Positions 1-6,113 of a DNA stretch of 14,944 bases are shown in pieces. The stretch is taken from NCBI GenBank assembly GCA_965363675.1, contig CBDTTW010000068.1, forward strand, positions 1 through 14,944, in the 5' to 3' direction. A program made the translations under genes and the position numbers. The DNA comes from CBDTTW01 sp965363675. GTDB taxonomy: Bacteria; Bacteroidota; Rhodothermia; Rhodothermales; DASSAV01. The notes beneath the pieces are model-generated. The model was not told the DNA's origin, did not search any database, and was given only the letters and a program-made list of their open reading frames with translations. Position 1 is the first letter of the stretch, and every line of letters begins with the position of its first letter.

Positions 1-1
1 C

Positions 2-1843
2 GTCGTCACGTCGGCGCGCGAGGCGGCGGCGGCGCGCGTGCTCGAGGCGGCCGATTTGCGCCGCAACCTGGGCGCGACCATCGCCGAGACGCTCGCCGAC
101 GAGCCCGGCATGGCGATGCGCTCGATGGGGCCGGCCCCGGCGCGCCCCGTCTTACGCGGCCTCGGCGGCGAGCGCCTGCTGGTGCTGGAGGACGGCGGCC
201 CGACCGGCGACCTCTCGGCGTCGTCGGCGGATCATGCCGTCGTGATCGAGCCCATGACGGCCGAGCGCATCGAGGTCATCCGGGGGGCGGCGGCGCTCGC
301 CTACGGCTCCAGCACGCTCGGCGGCGTCGTGAACGTGGCGCGTGGGCTCGCCCCGACGGCCGCGCCCGCGCGCGCCGCGGCCGAGGCGGGGGCGCAGTTC
401 GAGTCGGTGAGCCGGGGCGCGGCGGGCAGTCTGCGCTTCGAGGCGCCCTTGGGCCGCTTCGGCGTGTCGGGCGACGGCAGCTACCGCGACGCCCACGACA
501 TCCGCACGCCCTCGGGGCGGCTCGGCAACACGGCCATCCGGACGCTGAGCGGCGGGCTGGGAGTGGGCCGCAGCGGGCGGCAAGGCGGGGCGGGCGTGGG
601 CGCCTCGGCGTACCGCTCGGCGTACGGCATCCCCGGCGGCTTTGTCGGGGCGCACCCCCACGGGGTGCGCGTCGAGATCCAGCGGCTGCACGGGGAAGGG
701 CAAGCGGACTACCACCCGCGCGGCGCCATGCGCCTGACCCTGGAAGGGGCCGCGACGCGCTACTTCCACCAGGAGTTCGAGGCCGGCGGCGATCTGGGGG
801 TAGAGTTCGGCGCGATCACGTACACCGCCGGAGCCCGCCTGCATACGGCGCCCCGAGGCTTCCTGCGCGGCGGCGCCGCCGGCCTGAGCGCCGAGGCGCG
901 GCGCTTCGAGGCGGGCGGCCTCTACTTCACCCCCTCCACGCGCGAGCTTTCGGCGGCCGCCTACGCCTTCCAGAAGGCGCAGGCCGGACCCCTGGCGCTC
1001 GAAGCCGGGCTGCGCCTGGACGGGCGGCGCGTCTCGCCGGAGGTCGCCGCGCGCGGCTCCGGACTGGGCGCAATCGGGGTGCGGCGTTTCAGCGGGCTTT
1101 CGGGAGCCTTCGGGGTGCAGGCGCCGCTGGGGCGCGGGCTGCACGCCCAAGCGTCGGCGCTGCGCTCGCTGCGGACGCCCGGCATCGAGGAGCTGTTTTC
1201 GGAGGGGCCGCACCTGGCCGCCTACTCGTTCGAGATCGGCAACCCCGACCTCCGCCCGGAAGTGGGCCTGGGCCTCGAAGCGGGCGTGCGCTGGGCGTCC
1301 GGGCCGGCGGCCGTGCGCCTGACAGCCTTCCGCAACACGTTCCGGCGCTTCATCTTCCCGCGCGCCACCGGGGCGGTCAACTACCGCACGCTTTTGCCCG
1401 AGTACCAGGTGAGCGGCCTCGACGCGCGCATGTGGGGCGCCGAGGCCGAGGCCGCCGCAGCGGTCGGGGGGGCCGCCGTCGAGGCTTCGGCCGCCTATGT
1501 GCGCGGCCGCCTGGCCCCCGGGGGCGAGCCGCTGCCGTGGACGCCGCCGCTGCAAGGGCGGCTCGTGGTGCGTGCGGGCTCCGGGCCGGTGCAGGGCGGC
1601 TTGCGCCTCAAGGCGGCGGCCCCCCAGCGCCGCGTGTACCGCTTCGAGGAGCCTACCGCGGGCTACGCCGTCTTCAGCCCGTTCGTGCAGGCCCGCCGCT
1701 CCGGAGGCCGCGCCCTGCACACGCTCGACGTGGCCCTGGACAACGCGCTCGGGGCCGCCTACCACGATCACCTTTCGCGCGTAAAAAGCATCATGCCGGA
1801 ACCCGGCCGCAGTCTTCGGGTGCTTTATAAAGTTTATTTATGA
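2..1843 (+). CDS. TonB-dependent outer-membrane receptor, ZnuD-like (5' truncated)
   Basis: Outer-membrane beta-barrel receptor that should import a chelated metal or other ligand using TonB energy. The frame is open from base 2 with no convincing start, so the gene begins upstream; the signal peptide and TonB box are outside the window. The plug domain is visible: RPVLRG near 143-160, then an LEDG stretch, SADHAV, an IEVIRG segment, and YGSSTLGGVVNV near 302-337, the usual plug end. The SADHAV pattern and the C-terminal LSRVKSIMPEPGR match the receptor group that includes the zinc receptor ZnuD. A YGIPGG segment is followed by a short loop with two His (653 and 659), much poorer in His than the ZnuD loop. 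The barrel ends in YKVYL rather than the usual terminal aromatic residue. The family call is firm; zinc as substrate is inference, and copper, heme or siderophore remain possible. Confidence 0.93.
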   Translation, partial: VVTSAREAAAARVLEAADLRRNLGATIAETLADEPGMAMRSMGPAPARPVLRGLGGERLLVLEDGGPTGDLSASSADHAVVIEPMTAERIEVIRGAAALAYGSSTLGGVVNVARGLAPTAAPARAAAEAGAQFESVSRGAAGSLRFEAPLGRFGVSGDGSYRDAHDIRTPSGRLGNTAIRTLSGGLGVGRSGRQGGAGVGASAYRSAYGIPGGFVGAHPHGVRVEIQRLHGEGQADYHPRGAMRLTLEGAATRYFHQEFEAGGDLGVEFGAITYTAGARLHTAPRGFLRGGAAGLSAEARRFEAGGLYFTPSTRELSAAAYAFQKAQAGPLALEAGLRLDGRRVSPEVAARGSGLGAIGVRRFSGLSGAFGVQAPLGRGLHAQASALRSLRTPGIEELFSEGPHLAAYSFEIGNPDLRPEVGLGLEAGVRWASGPAAVRLTAFRNTFRRFIFPRATGAVNYRTLLPEYQVSGLDARMWGAEAEAAAAVGGAAVEASAAYVRGRLAPGGEPLPWTPPLQGRLVVRAGSGPVQGGLRLKAAAPQRRVYRFEEPTAGYAVFSPFVQARRSGGRALHTLDVALDNALGAAYHDHLSRVKSIMPEPGRSLRVLYKVYL

Positions 1844-1869
1844 ACGGCATGATTCAGGTACTTTATTTG
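1839..1869 (+). promoter_or_regulatory. Candidate Bacteroidota-type promoter for the M23 peptidase gene
   Basis: TATG at 1839-1842 is followed after exactly 19 bases by TTTATTTG at 1862-1869. The Bacteroidota consensus is TTTG, 19-21 bases, TAnnTTTG, so each box has one mismatch. The stretch is unusually AT-rich for this window and overlaps the receptor stop codon. It would start transcription roughly 75-120 bases before the likely peptidase starts. Seen by eye only. Confidence 0.33.
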
Positions 1870-1887
1870 ATAGCCTCATGAATCAGC

Positions 1888-1907
1888 GCCGGGGCGTTTG
1901 CTCCGGC
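1888..1907 (+). terminator. GC-rich hairpin after the receptor gene, possible terminator
   Basis: GCCGGGG at 1888-1894 can pair with CTCCGGC at 1901-1907 (seven pairs including one G-T) around a six-base loop. It sits 44 bases after the receptor stop. No T-tract follows, so it is not a standard intrinsic terminator; it could be a leader structure of the next gene. Confidence 0.25.
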
Positions 1908-1951
1908 GGACCGGATGCCATGCAGCCTTGCTAAACCCTCCTCCAGCCCGC

Positions 1952-3205
1952 GTGAAGATCATACCCCCCCGACGCCCCGACGCCTTGCTCCGATGGATGC
2001 TGCCGGCGCTGACGCTGCTGCTTGCCGCGCCGGCGGCCGCGCAGCCGCTGCGCCTCGTGCTGCCCACGCGCAACGCGGCCATCTACTACAACGAGCCTGC
2101 GTTCTACCAGTACACCGACCGCAACTTTCGGGGGCAGCGCTCGCAGCCGTGGGAGGGCGGGCAGTACGGCTACGTCCGCAGCCTCAAGGACACCCCGGAG
2201 GGCGTCGTCTACACGCGCTTCCATGAGGGCCTGGACATCAAGCCGCTGTTCACGGACGACGACGGCGAGCCGCTCGACACGGTGCGCACCGTGGATGCGG
2301 GCCGCGTGGTCTACGTCAACCGGACGGCGCGCCGCTCGAACTACGGCAAGTACATCGTCGTCGAGCACCTCTGGGACGGGTCGCCGTTTTACACCCTCTA
2401 CGCCCACCTCGCGGAAGCCTACGTCTACGAGGGGCAGCGCCTGCGGCGGGGCGAGCGCATCGGGCGCATGGGCTACACCGGCGAGGGCATCACGAAGCGC
2501 CGCGCGCACGTGCACTTCGAGATCAACATGCTGCTCAACGACGAGTTCGATGTGTGGTTCGCGCGCGAGAAGCCCCGCGCCGATAACCCGCACGGCATCT
2601 ACAACGGCATGAACCTGGCCGGCATCGACGCGGCGGCCTTGTACCTGAGCCTGCGGCGCAACCCCACGCTTACGATCACCGAGTTCCTCTCCCGCCAGGA
2701 GCCCTATTTCGAGGTGACCCTGCCGCTCCGGCGCCCGCTCGACTTGCTCTACCGGTACCCGTGGCTCTCGCCGCAGGGCTACCTTGCCGAGGCGCCGTCG
2801 TACGCCGTCAGCTTTACGCAGTCGGGGCTGCCGGTGCGCGTGCGGCCTTCGTTCAAGCGCGTCGCCGAGCCGACCGTGACGTGGGCGGCCGGCCCCGAGT
2901 ACAGCTACGCCCTCGGCACGAGCCACCTGCAAGGCCGCAGCCGCTTCGACGCGGCGCTCTCGCGCGGCGGCGATCAGTACATGGCCTTGCTGAGCCACCC
3001 CACGGCCGCCGCGCGCGCCGGCATCCGGCCGCCGCAACCCCGGCAGGCGCTCGAACGCATGGAGCCGCAGCCGCCGGTCGTGCTCGGCGCCCCGGCGGCC
3101 GCGCCGATCTTTGCGCTGCGCGCCTACCGGAGCGGCGCGGGCCTGATCGGCGGCGACGTGAAGCCCCCGAAGCCGCGCGGCGCCGGGCGTCTCCGCGTGT
3201 GGTAG
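1952..3205 (+). CDS. Exported M23 family (LytM-type) metallopeptidase
   Basis: Predicted zinc endopeptidase that cleaves peptidoglycan cross-bridges or acts on cell-wall septation outside the cytoplasmic membrane. Using the GTG at 1952 gives 417 residues with a basic n-region, the hydrophobic stretch MLPALTLLLAAPAAA and a likely cleavage before Q. ATG 1997 and TTG 1985 are alternative starts; ATG 1997 would leave a signal with no positive charge, which is why GTG is preferred. No Shine-Dalgarno supports any of them. The M23 ligands are present: HEGLD (H91, D95), YAHL (H152) and HVH (H186, H188). After about residue 200 there is a roughly 200-residue C-terminal extension, including a segment rich in beta-strand-like patterns, that I do not recognise; it may be a carbohydrate- or wall-binding domain. 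The protein appears catalytically intact. The start is uncertain, the family is not. Confidence 0.9.
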   Translation: MKIIPPRRPDALLRWMLPALTLLLAAPAAAQPLRLVLPTRNAAIYYNEPAFYQYTDRNFRGQRSQPWEGGQYGYVRSLKDTPEGVVYTRFHEGLDIKPLFTDDDGEPLDTVRTVDAGRVVYVNRTARRSNYGKYIVVEHLWDGSPFYTLYAHLAEAYVYEGQRLRRGERIGRMGYTGEGITKRRAHVHFEINMLLNDEFDVWFAREKPRADNPHGIYNGMNLAGIDAAALYLSLRRNPTLTITEFLSRQEPYFEVTLPLRRPLDLLYRYPWLSPQGYLAEAPSYAVSFTQSGLPVRVRPSFKRVAEPTVTWAAGPEYSYALGTSHLQGRSRFDAALSRGGDQYMALLSHPTAAARAGIRPPQPRQALERMEPQPPVVLGAPAAAPIFALRAYRSGAGLIGGDVKPPKPRGAGRLRVW

Positions 3206-3307
3206 GCGGGGCGCCATACCGTAACGATTGGCCCCCAACCAACTGCGCCCGCGTGGGTTAACACCTCCGAGGCTACCCCCACCGATCATACCCGCGAGGC
3301 CACCCCT

Positions 3308-3499
3308 ATGGGCAACGACCACCGCAAATCGCCCGAAGACGCGCCGGACCACGAGCCGATGATGAACAACGACCCGATGGACCTGCCGCAGACCACCAAG
3401 GAAAAGATCAGCATCGCGCCGGACCCGCAAAAGGTGCGCGCCGCCGGCCGGGAGGACCACCCGATCACGGACGAGAACGACCGCGCGCCGATCAAGTAA
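3308..3499 (+). CDS. Small acidic, probably disordered hypothetical protein (63 aa)
   Basis: Unrecognised. The 63 residues include 14 Asp/Glu, 9 Lys/Arg and 9 Pro, with no Cys, Trp, Tyr or Phe and a single Leu, so it is unlikely to fold into a globular core. There is no signal peptide or membrane segment. The coding case rests on the ATG at 3308, a codon mix (AAG, AAA, ATC, AAC) that looks selected, and its isolated place between two genes with hairpins just after its stop at 3511-3528 and 3550-3578. The opposite frame is also open, which is common at this GC content. It may be a stress-related or hydration-type small protein, but nothing in the sequence shows a function. Confidence 0.62.
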   Translation: MGNDHRKSPEDAPDHEPMMNNDPMDLPQTTKEKISIAPDPQKVRAAGREDHPITDENDRAPIK

Positions 3500-3510
3500 G
3501 CCCGGGTTTC

Positions 3511-3528
3511 GCCGGAATTTTATCCGGC
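3511..3528 (+). terminator. Short hairpin after the 63-residue gene
   Basis: GCCGGA at 3511-3516 and TCCGGC at 3523-3528 form a perfect 6-bp inverted repeat around ATTTTA. It can be lengthened by CCGGG at 3502-3506 pairing with CCCGG at 3530-3534 across a bulge. It begins 12 bases after the stop codon. There is no T-tract, so termination is only suggested. Confidence 0.35.
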
Positions 3529-3549
3529 CCCCGGAAACGGATGTGCGGA

Positions 3550-3578
3550 GGGTGTGTATATTGATACACACCCTTTTT
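3550..3578 (+). terminator. Perfect 10-bp hairpin plus T-tract: intrinsic terminator, attenuator or operator
   Basis: GGGTGTGTAT (3550-3559), loop ATTG, ATACACACCC (3564-3573), then TTTTT (3574-3578). The GC-rich stem base and the run of T are the classic form of a rho-independent terminator and would close the 63-residue gene. However, the MerC gene starts at 3592, only 13 bases after the T-tract, with no promoter visible in between. The same element could therefore be an attenuator for the MerC operon, or a double-strand operator (GTGTGTAT, four bases, ATACACAC) for the ribbon-helix-helix regulator encoded downstream. The inverted repeat is certain; the role is not. Confidence 0.6.
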
Positions 3579-3591
3579 CGCTCCCTGCCTT

Positions 3592-4056
3592 ATGCCCGCC
3601 CACGCGTTGCCTGCCGAGCAAGCCGCCCCGCCGCCCGCCGCCGTCGGCCGCTGGGACCGCATCGGCATTTTCGTCTCGGGGGCGTGCCTGGTGCATTGCC
3701 TGCTGCTGCCGGTGGTGGTGGCGCTGCTGCCGCTTTTTTCCTTCAGCGAGGCGCTGCACACCTGGATGCACCCGGTCGCCGCCGCCGTGCTCATCCCGAC
3801 GACGCTGCTGGCGCTGCGCAGCGCGCGCCGCCTGCACGGCGACCGGGCGGTGCAGCTTTTGCTGTGGGCCGGGCTGGCGCTGGTGGTGCCGGCGGCCATC
3901 CTCGGCCACGTCTTCACGGGCGCCCTCTCCGAAACGCTGGTCACCCTTGCGGGCAGCCTGCTGCTCATCGGAGGGCACTGGCGCAACTGGCGGCGGCGGG
4001 CCTGCGCGCGCCGCCCGGCCCCTCCACAGAGCGCCCGGCCGCTCGCAACCCGGTAA
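3592..4056 (+). CDS. MerC-family integral membrane protein (putative metal transporter)
   Basis: 154-residue inner-membrane protein of the MerC type, a family founded by a mercury uptake protein; chromosomal members usually have unknown metal specificity. Four hydrophobic segments are visible, at about residues 24-50, 60-76, 86-105 and 108-125. The first holds the diagnostic GACLVHC motif with C32, H35 and C36, the likely metal-binding site. The short N-terminus is Ala/Pro-rich and the C-terminus (from about residue 130) is strongly basic, which fits a cytoplasmic tail. ATG 3592 is the only sensible start. The next gene begins 5 bases after its stop, so they probably form one transcript. No merA, merP, merT or merR is seen here, so mercury resistance is not supported; zinc, copper or another thiophilic metal is equally possible. 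Family call good, substrate unknown. Confidence 0.82.
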   Translation: MPAHALPAEQAAPPPAAVGRWDRIGIFVSGACLVHCLLLPVVVALLPLFSFSEALHTWMHPVAAAVLIPTTLLALRSARRLHGDRAVQLLLWAGLALVVPAAILGHVFTGALSETLVTLAGSLLLIGGHWRNWRRRACARRPAPPQSARPLATR

Positions 4057-4061
4057 CCGCG

Positions 4062-4400
4062 ATGCAACGGCTCAACTTTACGCTCGACGACCCGACGGTG
4101 GAGCTGCTGGAGCGCCTGGCCGCCGCCTACTACGGCGGCAACAAGTCGCAGACGGTGCGCGCGGCGCTCGAAAGCCTGGCGGCGCATGCCGGGCACGGCG
4201 GCTGGGTGGTGGCCGGCTATACGCCGGTCGAACTGGCGGCGCAGTCCAACTGCCATACGTGCGGCGAGGCGCACCGCGAGGGCGAGGTGCTCTACCGGCC
4301 CGTCTTTGAGCGCGGCTCCAGCCCGCGGGCGCTGGCCCGCATTCCGGCCGAGGTGTGGCTGGACTGTCCGCGCTGCGTCGAGGAACAGCTTGGCGCTTAG
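4062..4400 (+). CDS. Ribbon-helix-helix (NikR-like N-terminus) protein with C-terminal four-Cys zinc-binding region
   Basis: 112 residues, probably a DNA-binding regulator. Residues 1-10 (MQRLNFTLDD) closely resemble the beta strand that opens NikR and other MetJ/Arc/CopG proteins. Helix-forming residues 11-24 follow, then GGNKSQTVRAALESL at 25-39, the usual turn and second helix. The NikR nickel-sensing ACT domain is absent. Instead C64-x2-C67 and C102-x2-C105, 34 residues apart, look like a zinc ribbon or rubredoxin-like knuckle. H65 and H71 are close and could also contact metal. The gene lies 5 bases after the MerC gene, so it is probably co-transcribed and may regulate that operon through the palindrome at 3550-3573. 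Its TAG stop (4398-4400) overlaps the ubiE stop on the other strand. A longer open frame upstream is only a shadow of the MerC gene. The DNA-binding fold is likely; metal sensing is inference. Confidence 0.78.
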   Translation: MQRLNFTLDDPTVELLERLAAAYYGGNKSQTVRAALESLAAHAGHGGWVVAGYTPVELAAQSNCHTCGEAHREGEVLYRPVFERGSSPRALARIPAEVWLDCPRCVEEQLGA

Positions 4401-5125
4401 GCGCGCCCGAAGTACAGCGAGGCGATGCCGAAGGTAAGCGCCCGCACGCGCGTATCCGCGAAGCCGCACGCCTGCATGCGCGCCAGGAAGTCCTCGCCGT
4501 CGGGGAAGGCGGCCACCGACTCGGGCAGGTAGCGGTACGCCCCGTCGTCGCGCGAGATGGCGCCCCCGATGCGGGGCAGCACGCGCCGCGAGTAGAAGGC
4601 GTAGGCTTGCTTCACCGGAAACCGGCGCGGGCGGCTGAACTCCAGCACTACGAGCGCGCCTCCGGGCCGGAGGGTGCGCCGGATTTCGGAAAGGCCCGCC
4701 TCCAGGTTCTCAAAGTTGCGCACCCCGAAGGCCACCGTCGCCGCGTCGAAGGCGGCGTCGGGGAAGGGCAATTGCTCCGAGTCGGCCTGCTCCAGCCGGA
4801 TGCGCCCTTCGAGGCCGCGCGCAGCCAGCTTGCGGCGGCCGTAGCGCAGCATCTCGGCCGAAAGGTCCACCCCGACGACCTCCTCCGGGCCGAGCCTGAG
4901 CGCCTCGATGGCGAGGTCGGCGGTGCCCGTCGCCACGTCCAGGATGCGGCGCGGGCGCTCCGGGCGCAGCATGGCGATGGCCTGCCGCCGCCAGAGCCGG
5001 TCGATGCCGAAGCTCAGCACGCGGTTCAGCAAGTCGTAGCGCGGCGCAATCGCGTCGAACATCGCCTCGACGCGGCCCTTCTTGCCCGGCGCTTCTCCGA
5101 TGGGGGGGTAGTGCTTCATAATCAT
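4397..5125 (-). CDS. ubiE: Demethylmenaquinone (and/or 2-polyprenyl-benzoquinol) C-methyltransferase
   Basis: Class I SAM-dependent methyltransferase that methylates demethylmenaquinone to menaquinone, the last step of quinone synthesis, at the membrane surface (also named menG). The N-terminal signature VEAMFDAIAPRYDLLNR, motif I DVATGTADLAI, GVDLSAEML, FGVRNFEN, LEFSRP and the late YRYLPESVAAFP are all typical, and about 242 residues is the normal length. ATG 5125 gives an ATGA overlap with the stop of the DUF1460 gene; an alternative ATG at 5119 lies two codons further in. Both fit the family. The overlap suggests translational coupling. Its end overlaps the RHH gene end convergently. In Bacteroidota the quinone is normally menaquinone, so menG activity is expected. 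Confidence 0.95.
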   Translation of the reverse strand: MIMKHYPPIGEAPGKKGRVEAMFDAIAPRYDLLNRVLSFGIDRLWRRQAIAMLRPERPRRILDVATGTADLAIEALRLGPEEVVGVDLSAEMLRYGRRKLAARGLEGRIRLEQADSEQLPFPDAAFDAATVAFGVRNFENLEAGLSEIRRTLRPGGALVVLEFSRPRRFPVKQAYAFYSRRVLPRIGGAISRDDGAYRYLPESVAAFPDGEDFLARMQACGFADTRVRALTFGIASLYFGRA

Positions 5126-6036
5126 TGCGCCGGGGCTTCGGGCAGCGGGCGCGCCACGAAAATGCCCACCTGGCTTTTGTTGCCGGCGAGGTAGGCGTGC
5201 AGATCCTCCGAGATTTTGACGCCGCCCGAGGGCGAGGCGTGCAGCAGCCCGACCTTGCCCGAGGCGGTTTTGTAGGCCAGGCCGGTGTGCGTCACGTCGA
5301 GTCCGGCGATGCTCGTGGCGGTGGCGATGATGTCGCCGGGCTTGAGCCGGGCGTAGACTTCGCGCACGCGCGCCTTGGGGACGTAGTAGAGCGTATGCCC
5401 GGCAAGGTCGGCCTCCATCTCGCGGATGCACGCGTAGGTCTGGGCGTCGGCGAGGCGGGGGTACTTGTCGCGGTTGGCCGTGATGAACGTGAGCGCCTTC
5501 GGGAAGCGCGCGCCCCCTATTTCCTCGGTCACGTCGCGGACGCTGCCGCGCGCCTCGTTGTCGCGGATCCAGTCGGAGAAGTAGTGCAGGCGGCTGCAAT
5601 AGCCGTCGAGGACGCCGCCGCGATAGCGCGTCTGCCGGATGTTGCGCTCGAACGTGGCGTAGCTGTAATCTTCCCCGGCGATGCCGCGCGCCATTGCCAG
5701 CGTGGACTCGACGAACGTGACGCAGTCGAAGCCGTCGAGGCGGCAGATGAGCGTTTCGGAGGCGGGTTCGTCCAGCATGCCGGCGAGGTAGGGCTTGCCC
5801 TGAAGCCGCATCCCCACGGCCTGCATGATCTCGCCCAGCGGCCGGCGGTGGAGCTGCTCGGCGCGGGCGTAGCGCATCACGTCGCGGAACAGGCGGGCGG
5901 TGGCCGAGTCCGTGGGGGCCGCTTCGAGGGAGCGCCCGGCGGGCGGCTGCTCGGCTTGCGAGGGCTGCGTGTTGCAGGCTTGCAGCAACAGGCACGTCAG
6001 CAGGGCAAAGCCCCCCGTGCGGAAAAATGAGCGCAT
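5122..6036 (-). CDS. DUF1460 family lipoprotein (predicted cell-wall amidase-like enzyme)
   Basis: 304 residues. The N-terminus MRSFFRT, a hydrophobic stretch and the lipobox LLQAC (C21) mark it as a lipoprotein, probably in the outer or inner membrane facing the periplasm. The mature part matches the DUF1460 (N-acetylmuramoyl-L-alanine amidase-like, NlpC/P60-related fold) family: GKPYLAG near 80-86, FDCVTFVES with C105 as candidate nucleophile, GYCSRLHYFSDWI near 145-157, LKPGDII at 231-237, DVTHTGLAY with H250 as candidate base, and HAS at 266-268. The role is probably processing of muropeptides or related amide-linked cell-wall material. ATG 6036 is used. Translation is likely coupled to ubiE through ATGA. 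The substrate is not shown by sequence; family certainty is high. Confidence 0.9.
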   Translation of the reverse strand: MRSFFRTGGFALLTCLLLQACNTQPSQAEQPPAGRSLEAAPTDSATARLFRDVMRYARAEQLHRRPLGEIMQAVGMRLQGKPYLAGMLDEPASETLICRLDGFDCVTFVESTLAMARGIAGEDYSYATFERNIRQTRYRGGVLDGYCSRLHYFSDWIRDNEARGSVRDVTEEIGGARFPKALTFITANRDKYPRLADAQTYACIREMEADLAGHTLYYVPKARVREVYARLKPGDIIATATSIAGLDVTHTGLAYKTASGKVGLLHASPSGGVKISEDLHAYLAGNKSQVGIFVARPLPEAPAQ

Positions 6037-6077
6037 GGATATTCGGCGGGTTGGTGAAAGCTGTCCCTATCAATCCC

Positions 6078-6111
6078 CCGGCGGGGCTTGCGGTTCCGAG
6101 CGCTCCGCCGG
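6078..6111 (-). terminator. Weak inverted repeat between aat and the DUF1460 gene
   Basis: CCGGCGG at 6078-6084 and CCGCCGG at 6105-6111 form a 7-bp inverted repeat around a 20-base loop, just after the aat stop. No T-tract follows on the minus strand. It could reduce readthrough or stabilise the aat transcript end; at this GC content it may also be chance. Confidence 0.2.
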
Positions 6112-6113
6112 CC

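Noticed and set aside
152..1771. 539-codon open frame on the minus strand
   Set aside because: It lies fully opposite the TonB receptor, is rich in Arg, Ala, Gly and His with no domain pattern, and is the expected antisense shadow in high-GC DNA.
1850..1885. Inverted repeat TGATTCA/TGAATCA after the receptor gene
   Set aside because: Seven AT-rich pairs with a long loop; too weak to call a terminator or operator.
1931..3571. 546-codon minus-strand open frame
   Set aside because: Antisense shadow of the M23 peptidase and the small gene; no motif, and it crosses the T-tract hairpin.
3592..4056. Mercury resistance operon
   Set aside because: Only a MerC-like protein is present; no merR, merT, merP or merA, and no MerR-type operator was found.
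3543..4061. N-terminal extension of the RHH protein frame
   Set aside because: It is the shadow of the MerC gene; the family-like N-terminus MQRLNFTLDD begins at ATG 4062.
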